7,764 nucleotides of DNA from an uncultured Bacteroidales bacterium (GCA_945787425.1 CALZHO010000030.1:1-7764), one strand, 5' to 3'; positions 1 to 6,203 are shown, numbered from the stretch's first letter. Notes: generated by a model not told the origin, from the letters alone. Program-made: numbers and translations.

Positions 1-1126
1 CAAAGTATGGAAATTGGGCGTACCTCGCTACCGTGTGGACGTACAACGCGAATGTGATGTAGTGGAGGATATTCTCCGCATCTATGGCTACAATAACGTG
101 GAGTTCCCTGAGAAGTTGAATACTTCGCTGAGCTATAATCCAAAGCCGAACCCAGTGGCGTTGCAAATTCGCATTTCTGAGCAACTGACTGCTCAAGGAT
201 TCAATGAGATATTGAATAACTCGCTCACCAAAGTATCATATTATGAGCCATTGGAAGAATTGTCGTTGGCTACCTGCGTGAAGATCATGAACCCACTCAG
301 CCAAGACTTGGGCGTAATGCGTCAGACATTGCTCTTTGGCGGATTGGAGAGTATTCAACGCAATGCGAATCGTAAGAACGCCGACCTGAAGTTCTATGAG
401 TTTGGCAACTGCTACCACTATAGCGCACAGAAGATTGCTGACCGCCAAGCCAAAGACCCACATTGGACATATGACCCACTCTACGCATATAGCGAAGAGC
501 CACACTTGGCGTTGTGGTTGACAGGTAACAAATCTGCACAATCATGGGTGCACAAAGAGGAGAAGACCAGTTTCTATACCCTGCATGCATACGTAAATAA
601 TGTGCTCCGTCGTCTGGGCGTGAATATAGCTAACTGCACGCTTGAGCCATTGGAGAATGAACTCTGTGCCGATGGTTTGGCAATCAAAGCACCAAACGGC
701 AAACAGATTGGCTATATGGGCATCGTAAACGGCAAACTGCTCAAGGCATTCGACATTGACAATCCTGTCTATTACGCCGACTTGGATTGGAACATGCTGC
801 TCAAACTCAACAAGCAATACAAACCAGTCATCAACGACCTGCCTAAGTTCCCAGAGGTGAAACGCGACTTCGCACTCCTCGTGGACAAGTCGGTGAAGTT
901 CGCTGATTTGGCAAAAGCCGCCTTGGCAGCCGAGAAGAAACTGCTGAAGGCAGTCAACCTCTTTGATGTGTACGAAGGCAAGAACCTCGAAGCAGGTAAG
1001 AAGAGTTATGCACTATCATTCATCCTGCAAGACACAGAGAACACCCTCAAAGATAAGCAGATCGAAGCCATCATGGCAAAACTGCTCAAGACCTTCGAGG
1101 AGAAATTCGGAGCCAAACTGCGTTGA
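1..1126 (+). CDS. pheT: Phenylalanyl-tRNA synthetase beta subunit, C-terminal part (5' truncated by window)
   Basis: PheT is the large subunit of the cytoplasmic alpha2-beta2 enzyme that charges tRNA-Phe. The reading frame is open from base 2, so the gene enters from outside the window; the TTG at 14 is an internal leucine codon, not a start. About 374 residues are visible. They begin in the B5 region, with VPRYRVDVQRECDVVEDILR followed by IYGYNNV, a typical PheT segment. The catalytically inactive synthetase-like core (B6/B7) follows. The gene ends with the ferredoxin-fold anticodon-binding (FDX-ACB) domain, from roughly PKFPEVKRDFALLVDKSV (base 839 on) to the terminal EEKFGAKLR. The full family protein is about 800-820 residues, so slightly more than half is missing upstream. 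The reading frame shows no damage. The stop TGA at 1124-1126 overlaps an ATG at 1126. Confidence 0.96.
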   Translation, partial: KVWKLGVPRYRVDVQRECDVVEDILRIYGYNNVEFPEKLNTSLSYNPKPNPVALQIRISEQLTAQGFNEILNNSLTKVSYYEPLEELSLATCVKIMNPLSQDLGVMRQTLLFGGLESIQRNANRKNADLKFYEFGNCYHYSAQKIADRQAKDPHWTYDPLYAYSEEPHLALWLTGNKSAQSWVHKEEKTSFYTLHAYVNNVLRRLGVNIANCTLEPLENELCADGLAIKAPNGKQIGYMGIVNGKLLKAFDIDNPVYYADLDWNMLLKLNKQYKPVINDLPKFPEVKRDFALLVDKSVKFADLAKAALAAEKKLLKAVNLFDVYEGKNLEAGKKSYALSFILQDTENTLKDKQIEAIMAKLLKTFEEKFGAKLR

Positions 1127-1239
1127 TGACTTACGAAGAATACATAACAGAACAACAAACTGCATTCTCCGAAGAACATTCGGAGAATGGCTGTTTTCTT
1201 GAAAATCAAGCTGAAGGCATATTTGTACGCGGACATTGA
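1126..1239 (+). CDS. Possible 37-aa ORF coupled to pheT stop
   Basis: An ATG at 1126 shares its A with the pheT stop (TGATG), the classic arrangement for translational coupling, and opens 37 codons ending in TGA at 1237-1239. The product begins [11 protein letters not shown] and is acidic. It has no membrane segment and no domain I recognise. Against it, an 11-bp perfect hairpin (1163-1189) lies inside the frame and looks like a transcription terminator, which would cut the message. It may be a small real gene, the remnant of a longer one, or chance. Confidence 0.25.
   Translation: MTYEEYITEQQTAFSEEHSENGCFLENQAEGIFVRGH
1163..1201 (+). terminator. Intrinsic terminator after pheT
   Basis: CATTCTCCGAA (1163-1173) and TTCGGAGAATG (1179-1189) form a perfect 11-bp stem with a five-base loop GAACA. 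The stem is followed by a T-rich tract containing GTTTTCTT (1193-1200). The position 37 bases past the pheT stop fits termination of the pheT transcript. The T-tract is imperfect and starts a few bases after the stem, so efficiency is uncertain. Confidence 0.6.
1194..1225 (+). promoter_or_regulatory. Weak candidate -33/-7 promoter for prfC
   Basis: CATATTTG at 1218-1225 matches the Bacteroidota -7 consensus TAnnTTTG except at the first base. TTTT at 1194-1197 stands in for the -33 TTTG with a 20-base spacer, the same spacing as the two better promoters in this window. It would start transcription near 1232, about 60 bases before the prfC start and just after the pheT terminator. Both boxes are imperfect, so this is only a candidate. 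Confidence 0.3.
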
Positions 1240-1294
1240 TGAATACAACAAGCAACATGACACAACACTAAACAATACTACACCACACGATACA

Positions 1295-2881
1295 ATGCTT
1301 AATAACGCCGAACAACAAGAAATCTTGCGTCGCCGCACCTTTGCGATTATCTCGCACCCAGATGCGGGTAAAACGACGCTCACCGAGAAACTCCTGCTCT
1401 ACGGAGGTGCTATTCACGTAGCGGGAGCCGTAAAAAGCAATAAGATTCGCAAAACCGCCACCTCCGACTGGATGGAGATTGAGAAGCAGCGCGGCATCTC
1501 CGTGGCTACTTCCGTCATGGGTTTTGACTACAACAACTACCACATCAATATCCTCGACACCCCTGGTCACCAGGACTTTGCAGAGGACACCTTCCGCACG
1601 CTGACGGCCGTGGATTCGGTAGTGATTGTGATTGACTCCGCCAAAGGTGTCGAGACACAAACGCGCCGCCTCATGCAGGTCTGCCGTATGCGCAAGACCC
1701 CTGTGATGGTGTTTGTCAATAAGATGGACCGCGAGGGTAAAGACCCTTTCGACCTCATGGACGAGGTGGAGAGCGAACTCGGCATACATGTACGCCCCTT
1801 GTCGTGGCCAATTAATAGCGGCGAGCGATTCAAAGGCGTGTATAATATCTTCCAATCTACCCTCGACCTCTATACCCCTAACAAAACGCAAATCACTGAA
1901 TCTTTGCGTTTTGACGACGTTACCGACCCACAGATTGCCGAGCTCGTAGGCGAACAAGATGCGCTCAAACTCCAAGAGGATTTGGAGATGATCGAGGGTG
2001 TGTATAATCCTTTCTCGCGTGAGGACTATTTGGCAGGCGATTTGGCTCCTGTGTTCTTTGGTTCGGCGTTGAACACCTTTGGTGTGAAAGAACTCTTGGA
2101 GTGCTTTGTGCAGATTGCTCCTTCGCCACGACCAGTGGAGGCAGTAGAGCGCAAGGTCGAACCAATGGAGGATGGATTTACCGCTTTCTGCTTTAAGATT
2201 CACGCCAACATGGACCCCAACCACCGTTCGTGTATTGCCTTCTTCAAGATATGCAGCGGTAAGTTCCTGCGTAACACCTATTATAGACACGTGCGCGAGA
2301 ACCGCCAGATGCGTTTCTCGGCTCCTACTTGCTTTATGGCACAGCGCAAAGAGACGGTAGATGAGGCCTTTGCAGGCGATATAGTAGGTCTTCCAGATAC
2401 AGGCAACTTCAAGATTGGCGACACCCTCACCGCAGGTGAGAACCTCCACTTCAAGGGCTTGCCATCGTTCTCGCCGGAGATGTTTAAATATATCGAGAAT
2501 GCCGACCCAATGAAGCAAAAGCAGCTTGATAAGGGCGTTAGCCAACTCATGGACGAAGGTGTGGCGCAGTTGTTTGTCAATCAGTTCAACGGCCGCAAGA
2601 TTGTCGGTACGGTAGGTCAACTGCAGTTTGAGGTGATTCAGCATCGCCTGGAGCACGAGTACCAAGCCAAATGCCGTTGGGAGCCATTGCAGATGTACAA
2701 AGCATGCTGGATAGAATCGGACAACGAAGCCGAACTGGAGATGTTCAAGAAGCGCAAAGCGCAGTATATGGCGAAAGACAAAGAAGGACGCGATGTCTTC
2801 ATGGCAGATAGCGGCTATGTCTTGCAGATGGCGCAGAACGACTATAAGAACATCAAGTTCCACTTTACCAGTGAATTTTAA
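1295..2881 (+). CDS. prfC: Peptide chain release factor 3 (RF3), translational GTPase
   Basis: RF3 is the GTPase that recycles RF1 and RF2 from the ribosome after peptide release. The protein has 528 residues, the usual family length, when started at the ATG at 1295. An in-frame ATG at 1187 would add 36 residues unlike RF3, and it overlaps the upstream terminator hairpin, so I reject it. All GTPase motifs are intact (numbering from 1295): G1 SHPDAGKTT at 20-28, G2 RGISVAT at 66-72, G3 DTPGH at 88-92, and G4 NKMD at 142-145. The N-terminal [20 protein letters not shown] is the RF3 signature; EF-G and RF3 share the fold, but EF-G is longer and has GHIDAGKTT. The C-terminal part carries the RF3-type domains, including the segment around [14 protein letters not shown]. 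Transcription may come from the weak promoter at 1194-1225. There is no clear terminator directly after the stop. Confidence 0.97.
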   Translation: MLNNAEQQEILRRRTFAIISHPDAGKTTLTEKLLLYGGAIHVAGAVKSNKIRKTATSDWMEIEKQRGISVATSVMGFDYNNYHINILDTPGHQDFAEDTFRTLTAVDSVVIVIDSAKGVETQTRRLMQVCRMRKTPVMVFVNKMDREGKDPFDLMDEVESELGIHVRPLSWPINSGERFKGVYNIFQSTLDLYTPNKTQITESLRFDDVTDPQIAELVGEQDALKLQEDLEMIEGVYNPFSREDYLAGDLAPVFFGSALNTFGVKELLECFVQIAPSPRPVEAVERKVEPMEDGFTAFCFKIHANMDPNHRSCIAFFKICSGKFLRNTYYRHVRENRQMRFSAPTCFMAQRKETVDEAFAGDIVGLPDTGNFKIGDTLTAGENLHFKGLPSFSPEMFKYIENADPMKQKQLDKGVSQLMDEGVAQLFVNQFNGRKIVGTVGQLQFEVIQHRLEHEYQAKCRWEPLQMYKACWIESDNEAELEMFKKRKAQYMAKDKEGRDVFMADSGYVLQMAQNDYKNIKFHFTSEF

Positions 2882-2890
2882 ACTTCGCAG

Positions 2891-3014
2891 TTGAAAGAGT
2901 TTTAAGAGTTTTAGTCGCAGCGCAGCTGCTGTTCTAAAGGTTGGCTACCATCGACTAATCAACCCTTACAACCCTTAAAACTTTTAGAACCTTTAAAACT
3001 TTTAAAACATACAG
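2891..3014 (+). repeat. 9-bp in-phase repeat array with inverted half before nupG
   Basis: Five consecutive 9-base units follow in register: AACCCTTAC (2961), AACCCTTAA (2970), AACTTTTAG (2979), AACCTTTAA (2988) and AACTTTTAA (2997), with a decayed sixth, AACATACAG (3006). The array ends three bases before the nupG ATG at 3018. Upstream, 2891-2912 carries the complementary pattern, with TTAAGAGTT matching the inverse TTAARRGTT, so the two halves could fold into a long imperfect hairpin in the leader RNA. A GC-rich palindrome GCAGCTGC (2922-2929) lies between them. I found no TAnnTTTG box in this gap. Confidence 0.7.
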
Positions 3015-3017
3015 AAT

Positions 3018-4298
3018 ATGAAGAACATCAAACTTCGACTAACAGTCATGAACTTCCTCGAATTTGCCGTTTGGGGAGCGTATTTAACATCTATGGGAAC
3101 CTACCTTGCTACGCATGGTATGGCTACCAATATCGGCTGGTTCTATTCCATCCAAGGTATCGTCAGTCTTTTCATGCCAGCGTTGATGGGTATCGTGGCA
3201 GACCGTTGGATTCCTGCCGAGAAAGCACTCAGTCTTTGCCACGCATTGGCAGGTACCTTTATGATTGCCACAGGTGTTTATGGCCTCTTTGCAGGCGACG
3301 GCGTACAATTTGCTACCCTATTCTCGCTTTACACCGCCTCGGTGGCATTCTTTATGCCTACCCTTGCACTCAGCAACTCCGTGGCTTATACCGCATTAAC
3401 GCAAGCAAACATGGATACAGTGAAGGACTTCCCTCCTATCCGCGTACTCGGTACAGTGGGCTTTATCGTAACGATGTGGGTAGTGGACTTGTGCGGTTTC
3501 CAAGCTACACCCAATCAATTTATCGTTAGCGGTGGATTGAGTATTGTATTGGCATTGTATTCATTGACATTGCCACAATGCCCAGTGAAAGGTCATGTCG
3601 AGAACAAGTCGCTTGTCGAGGCGTTGGGTTTGGAGGCGTTTGCGCTGTTCAAACAAAAGAAGATGGCAGTGTTCTTTATCTTCTCCATGTTGCTCGGTAT
3701 GTGCTTGCAAATCACCAACGGCTATGCTAACCCATTCCTTACCAGTTTCGGAGCGATTGAGGAGTTTGCCAATACTTTTGGTGTACAACATGCTAATATC
3801 TTGATTTCTATTTCGCAAATCTGCGAGGCATTGTGCATCTTATTTATCCCATTCTTCCTGAAGCGTTTTGGTATCAAGGCGGTAATGTTGATGGCTATGT
3901 TTGCTTGGGTATTGCGTTTCGGTCTGTTCGGCGCAGGTAATCCGGGTATGCCAGGTGTATTGTTGTTTGTCTTGAGTTGCATTGTGTATGGCTTTGCATT
4001 CGACTTCTTCAATATCTCTGGCTCGTTGTATGTGGACCAAGAGACCGACCCTGCACAACGGTCCAGTGCACAAGGTCTGTTTGTGATGATGACCAACGGC
4101 TTTGGTTCAACTATTGGTACATTGGCAGCACAAGCTATTGTAAACCATTTCGTTCATGCAGAGTCTGTCGTTGCAGCAGGTCCAATGTCTGTATGGGCAG
4201 GTTGGCAAACCAGTTGGTATATCTTCGCTGGCTTTGCATTGGTAGTGGCTTTGGCTTTCTGGGCAATCTTCCCCAAAACTCCAGTAAAGAAAGACTAA
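3018..4298 (+). CDS. nupG: Nucleoside:H+ symporter, NupG-type MFS permease
   Basis: This inner-membrane permease of the NHS family in the major facilitator superfamily takes up nucleosides with protons. The 426 residues match the family length and the sequence reads as about 12 hydrophobic segments. From memory of E. coli NupG, several blocks are nearly identical: MPALMGIVADRW (residues 53-64, the MFS loop 2-3 motif), then DFPPIRVLGTVGFI, FFIFSMLLGMCLQITNGY, ISISQICEALCIL, IVYGFAFDFFNISGSLYVD and SAQGLFVMMTNGFG. The start at 3018 gives MKNIKLRLTVMNFLEFAVWG, which aligns with the NupG N terminus; no Shine-Dalgarno is evident. Nucleoside specificity (NupG versus XapB-like xanthosine) cannot be decided by eye. 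The gene appears monocistronic, being preceded by a repeat-rich leader and followed by a terminator. Confidence 0.93.
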   Translation: MKNIKLRLTVMNFLEFAVWGAYLTSMGTYLATHGMATNIGWFYSIQGIVSLFMPALMGIVADRWIPAEKALSLCHALAGTFMIATGVYGLFAGDGVQFATLFSLYTASVAFFMPTLALSNSVAYTALTQANMDTVKDFPPIRVLGTVGFIVTMWVVDLCGFQATPNQFIVSGGLSIVLALYSLTLPQCPVKGHVENKSLVEALGLEAFALFKQKKMAVFFIFSMLLGMCLQITNGYANPFLTSFGAIEEFANTFGVQHANILISISQICEALCILFIPFFLKRFGIKAVMLMAMFAWVLRFGLFGAGNPGMPGVLLFVLSCIVYGFAFDFFNISGSLYVDQETDPAQRSSAQGLFVMMTNGFGSTIGTLAAQAIVNHFVHAESVVAAGPMSVWAGWQTSWYIFAGFALVVALAFWAIFPKTPVKKD

Positions 4299-4339
4299 CC
4301 GACTGCTGTCAAAAGATCTTAATACACTTATACTCATCA

Positions 4340-4377
4340 ATCGCCATTTGTGTTTTGCACAAGTGGCGATTATGTTT
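4340..4377 (+). terminator. Intrinsic terminator of nupG
   Basis: ATCGCCATTTGTG (4340-4352) pairs with CACAAGTGGCGAT (4358-4370) as a 13-bp stem with one G-T wobble and a five-base TTTTG loop, followed by TATGTTT. It lies 41 bases after the nupG stop and also insulates the IS element from read-through. Confidence 0.75.
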
Positions 4378-4395
4378 ATCCCCACATCGTTTATA

Positions 4396-4445
4396 ACTCA
4401 AAAAAGTACTTTTCTTAATATTCCTTCCCTTTGTACCTTACCAAT
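4396..4445 (+). repeat. Degenerate intergenic repeat, copy left of the IS element
   Basis: This stretch (ACTCAAAAAAGTACTTTTCT and onward to a TACCTTACC) aligns with 5765-5826 on the other side of the IS element, which carries the same order of blocks: ACTCAAAA, TTTTCTTAA-ATT, a C/T-rich tract, then TACCTT-CC. The core AAAAAGT(G)ACTTTTCTT, itself palindromic, occurs here (4401-4416), at 5770-5786 with changes, and at 5886-5902. The copies are diverged, so this is an old repeat family rather than a duplication made by the IS. Confidence 0.55.
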
Positions 4446-4490
4446 CCCTCTCGGGCTAAAGACCAACGAAGAACCAAAGATGGAATAATC

Positions 4491-4522
4491 GTTGTATATT
4501 TAAATTTATTTTTATACCTTTG
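4491..4522 (+). promoter_or_regulatory. -33/-7 promoter for bridge RNA and recombinase
   Basis: TACCTTTG at 4515-4522 is a perfect TAnnTTTG -7 box. GTTG at 4491-4494 serves as the -33 box with a 20-base spacer. Transcription should begin near 4528-4530, which is exactly where the outer stem of the predicted bridge RNA starts. The -33 box consists of the GT core plus the first two bases of the left end, so it spans the element boundary and is rebuilt at every insertion and in the circle. Confidence 0.75.
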
Positions 4523-4527
4523 CAGTC

Positions 4528-4688
4528 GATTTACATCTAAAGTATGGAATAAGGCCGATTAATCGTTAGTGCATTAACACAGTCTCGAACGTTTAGCCCC
4601 CATACTTTTACATCTAAAAACTGGATAGTTCGTTGGGCTAAGACCCCGCATTAGCAACGATAGTGTTCAGATGTATGAGATGTTTATC
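4528..4688 (+). ncRNA. IS110 bridge RNA (target- and donor-specifying guide RNA)
   Basis: In IS110 elements this RNA binds the recombinase and pairs with both target and donor DNA. The fold, read by eye, has three parts. An outer stem pairs 4528-4538 with 4678-4688 (9 pairs around a 2x2 mismatch). A target arm is closed by AAAGTATGG (4539-4547) with CCATACTTT (4600-4608). A donor arm is closed by 4610-4622 with 4662-4674 (11 of 13 paired). In the target arm, TAATCGT (4560-4566) equals the left target plus core, and CTCGAAC (4584-4590) is the complement of core plus right target. In the donor arm, ATAGTTCGT (4625-4633) equals the right end of the element plus core (5706-5714), and GCAAC (4654-4658) is complementary to core plus left end (4491-4495, last pair G-T). 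The right donor guide is the weakest. The 3' end is uncertain; transcription probably runs on into the recombinase gene. Confidence 0.82.
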
Positions 4689-4714
4689 TACGATGCAATT
4701 AATTTATAACGGTT

Positions 4715-5677
4715 ATGATGTACATTGGTATTGACGTAAGCAAGGATTCGTTCGTAGCAGCTTATCCCAGAAAGAGTGGTTACACAACCAAAACTTTCAA
4801 GAATAACACAAAGGGAGTGCGTAGTTTTATCACCTCACTTCCAGAAGATTGCCATTGCGTGATGGAAGCAACAGGTAACTACAGCATGTTATTGCTTTAT
4901 CTCCTTCAGCAAGCAGGCATCCCAACTAGCATGGAGAATCCGCAAAAGATTAAGCATTTCTCGCGTGCTATGATGACCGTCACCAAGACTGATGAGATTG
5001 ATGCTAAACTTATTGCTATGTATGGTGAGAAAATGACTCCAGAACCATACAAGATACCAACAGAGAGCATTCTTTTACTGAAGCAAAAACGCACTGTTTT
5101 GCGCCAATTAAAAAAGCATTTAACTGCCACAAAAAACCTACAACAAGCACTTGCAGTATTACCTAAACAGGATCTTACAAGTAAACGCACTGTAGAGAAA
5201 ACCATTAAGTTTTTAGAGCGCCAAATTGCAGAGTTAGAAGACGAGATTACTAATCTATCTAACAAGGAGTATGCACGCCAGATGTCTCTATTAACTTCCA
5301 TTAATGGCATAAGTGATACTATTGCATCTGCACTTATTGTAGCTACTGGTGGATTTACATATTTTAGCTGTGCTAAGCAAATTTCGCGATATTTAGGGCT
5401 TTGTCCTACTTATCAACAATCGGGTACATCAGTAAATGTCAAAGGTCACATTAATCGCAATGGCGATCCACACCTACGTGGTCAATTATATGTCGCTGCG
5501 CTCGTATGTATCCGATACAATAAAGCATGTAAAGATACATATGAAAAATTGCGTGCTAAAGGCAAATCAGCAAAGGTTGCACTTATTGCTATAGCAAACA
5601 AACTTATCCGTCAAGCCTTTGCAGTAGTAACAAATAATCAACCATATATTGATGGGTTTGTATCATCACTTGCATAA
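4715..5677 (+). CDS. IS110-family RNA-guided DEDD recombinase (transposase)
   Basis: This is the single protein of the element. It has 320 residues, normal for the family. The N-terminal RuvC-like DEDD domain (about 1-150) shows D7 in YIGIDVSK, E51 in VMEATGNY, and D93 and D96 in KTDEIDAK. A helical, coiled-coil-like linker spans about 155-185 (KFLERQIAELEDEITNL). The C-terminal Transposase_20 domain follows, with LLTSINGISDTIASALI and then GLCPTYQQSGTSVNVKGHIN, where S236 (QSG) is the probable catalytic serine. It is expected to form a tetramer with the bridge RNA and join donor to target without a transposon-end cleavage of the DDE type. The start may be ATG 4715 or the adjacent ATG 4718. 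Its base composition is AT-richer than pheT, prfC or dapF, consistent with an acquired element. Confidence 0.96.
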   Translation: MMYIGIDVSKDSFVAAYPRKSGYTTKTFKNNTKGVRSFITSLPEDCHCVMEATGNYSMLLLYLLQQAGIPTSMENPQKIKHFSRAMMTVTKTDEIDAKLIAMYGEKMTPEPYKIPTESILLLKQKRTVLRQLKKHLTATKNLQQALAVLPKQDLTSKRTVEKTIKFLERQIAELEDEITNLSNKEYARQMSLLTSINGISDTIASALIVATGGFTYFSCAKQISRYLGLCPTYQQSGTSVNVKGHINRNGDPHLRGQLYVAALVCIRYNKACKDTYEKLRAKGKSAKVALIAIANKLIRQAFAVVTNNQPYIDGFVSSLA

Positions 5678-5690
5678 AAATGATGTTTTT
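5664..5690 (+). terminator. Weak hairpin plus T-run at recombinase stop
   Basis: CATCA (5664-5668) and TGATG (5681-5685) form a five-pair AT-rich stem with a 12-base loop around the TAA stop, followed by five Ts and a long AT-rich tail up to 5708. It could end the recombinase transcript, but the stem is weak. The AT-rich tail would lie upstream of the -33 box in the excised circle. Confidence 0.3.
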
Positions 5691-5764
5691 TATTAATTTT
5701 TTAATATAGTTCGTTCGAGCCCCTTGGGCGAGATAAGAACCAAAGAACTCCGAAAGAACTCCCA

Positions 5765-5826
5765 AACTCAAAATGTGCGTTTTCTTAAGATTGCCATCCT
5801 TTTTCCCTCTCTTATACCTTGCCTCA
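5765..5826 (+). repeat. Degenerate intergenic repeat, copy right of the IS element
   Basis: This is the partner of 4396-4445. It shares AACTCAAAA, TTTTCTTAA, ATT, a pyrimidine-rich tract and TACCTTGCC in the same order, with a longer pyrimidine tract (about 11 extra bases) before TACCTT. A shorter flank match is AGAACCAAAGA, found at 4470-4480 and at 5736-5746. The two flanks are therefore related to each other independently of the IS insertion. Confidence 0.55.
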
Positions 5827-5838
5827 TCTCACCGACCG

Positions 5839-5860
5839 ACGACCGAGAGACGACCGAGAG
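5839..5860 (+). repeat. 11-bp tandem duplication
   Basis: ACGACCGAGAG occurs twice head to tail (5839-5849 and 5850-5860), preceded by a partial unit ACCGACCG (5831-5838). No function is evident; it looks like local slippage in a repetitive interval. Confidence 0.7.
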
Positions 5861-5885
5861 AACTCCGACTCAACTCCTCGCCTAC

Positions 5886-6020
5886 AAAAAGTGACTTTTC
5901 TTGACTAAACCTGAAAAAGGTTGACTCGATTACTGATATATAATCTTAAAAATCGTAAACTTTTGACTCGATACCTAAAAAGGTTGACAGGAGTACGAAA
6001 AAGGTTTACTAATCAAAAGG
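5886..6020 (+). repeat. Array of degenerate ~21-bp TTGAC...AAAAAGG units
   Basis: After a palindrome-like AAAAAGTGACTTTTCTT (5886-5902), units starting TTGAC and ending AAAAAGG follow one another. They are 5901-5920 (20 bases), a longer AT-rich interrupted unit from 5921 to about 5962 beginning TTGACTCGATTAC, 5963-5983 (21 bases, beginning TTGACTCGATACC), 5984-6004 (21 bases, beginning TTGACAGGAGTACG), and a short last unit 6005-6020 beginning TTTAC and ending AAAAGG. There are no spacers of unique sequence, so this is not a CRISPR array. Confidence 0.65.
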
Positions 6021-6025
6021 CATGG

Positions 6026-6046
6026 AATAGTGTTCGAACAACTATT
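6026..6046 (+). repeat. 21-bp dyad resembling the IS target site
   Basis: AATAG (6026-6030), the palindrome TGTTCGAACA (6031-6040), one extra A, and CTATT (6042-6046) form a nearly perfect dyad. Its left part with flank, ATGGAATA then GTTCGA, parallels the reconstructed empty target of the IS (ATGGAATA at 4480-4487, then GT at 4491-4492 joined to TCGAG at 5715). Confidence 0.5.
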
Positions 6047-6132
6047 GCAAAACGGCGTATGTTACGCGTATCTTATGCGTATGTTAGAAGCTGTACTCCC
6101 TACTCACTACTCACTACTAACTACTAATTACT

Positions 6133-6171
6133 AACGAAGGTCGCCCTAAACAGGCGGTCTTTCGTTGTTTT
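6133..6171 (+). terminator. Intrinsic terminator between repeats and dapF
   Basis: AACGAAGGTCGCC (6133-6145) pairs with GGCGGTCTTTCGTT (6153-6166) around a seven-base loop CTAAACA. Four GC pairs lie at the loop end and six pairs (AACGAA/TTCGTT) at the base, with wobble pairs and a one-base bulge between. GTTTTC follows. It would stop any + strand transcript entering from the IS or repeats before the dapF promoter. Confidence 0.6.
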
Positions 6172-6203
6172 CATGCGAGCATATGCTGCCTATCGCCGCC
6201 CTC

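Larger units (their letters stand above)
4491..5714 (+). mobile_element. Complete IS110-group insertion sequence, GT core at both ends
   Basis: The element is about 1.22 kb and holds one recombinase gene with a long structured leader upstream, the IS110-group arrangement (IS1111 members carry the RNA downstream). Ends were deduced from the guides in its own RNA. The left junction reads TAATC-GT-TGTAT, with the core at 4491-4492. The right junction reads ATAGTTC-GT-TCGAG, with the core at 5713-5714. Each junction thus keeps one GT, and I see no terminal inverted repeats and no longer target duplication, as expected for this family. Joining the flanks restores TAATC-GT-TCGAG; joining the ends gives a circle junction ATAGTTC-GT-TGTAT. 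As I recall the IS621 donor, it has a similar shape, ending in TGTAT after its core. The element lies between the nupG terminator and the dapF promoter and interrupts no gene. All catalytic residues are present, so it looks potentially active. Confidence 0.85.

Noticed and set aside
1187..1294. N-terminal extension of prfC from the in-frame ATG at 1187
   Set aside because: The extra 36 residues do not resemble RF3, and the ATG lies in the terminator hairpin. The start at 1295 gives the usual length and N terminus.
1268..2863. 531-codon minus-strand ORF opposite prfC
   Set aside because: It is a mirror of the prfC coding frame. The + strand product has every RF3 motif, and the antisense product has no recognisable domain.
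4480..4552. 9-base identity ATGGAATAA between the left flank (4480-4488) and the bridge RNA (4544-4552) as an extended target guide
   Set aside because: The RNA copy lies largely in the closing stem of the target arm and would put the junction at a position without a shared core. The TAATCGT/CTCGAAC pair explains both flanks better.
4453..4647. Similarity of GGGCTAAAGACC in the left flank to GGGCTAAGACCCC in the donor arm (4635-4647)
   Set aside because: It lies about 30 bases outside the element end and its RNA counterpart is in the apical part of the donor arm, so no known guide role fits. Probably chance.
5901..6020. CRISPR array
   Set aside because: Units follow directly with no unique spacers of constant length, and no cas gene is present.
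5921..6127. 68-codon ORF
   Set aside because: It reads through the 21-bp repeats and the dyad and has no domain or plausible initiation context. It is a by-product of the repeats.
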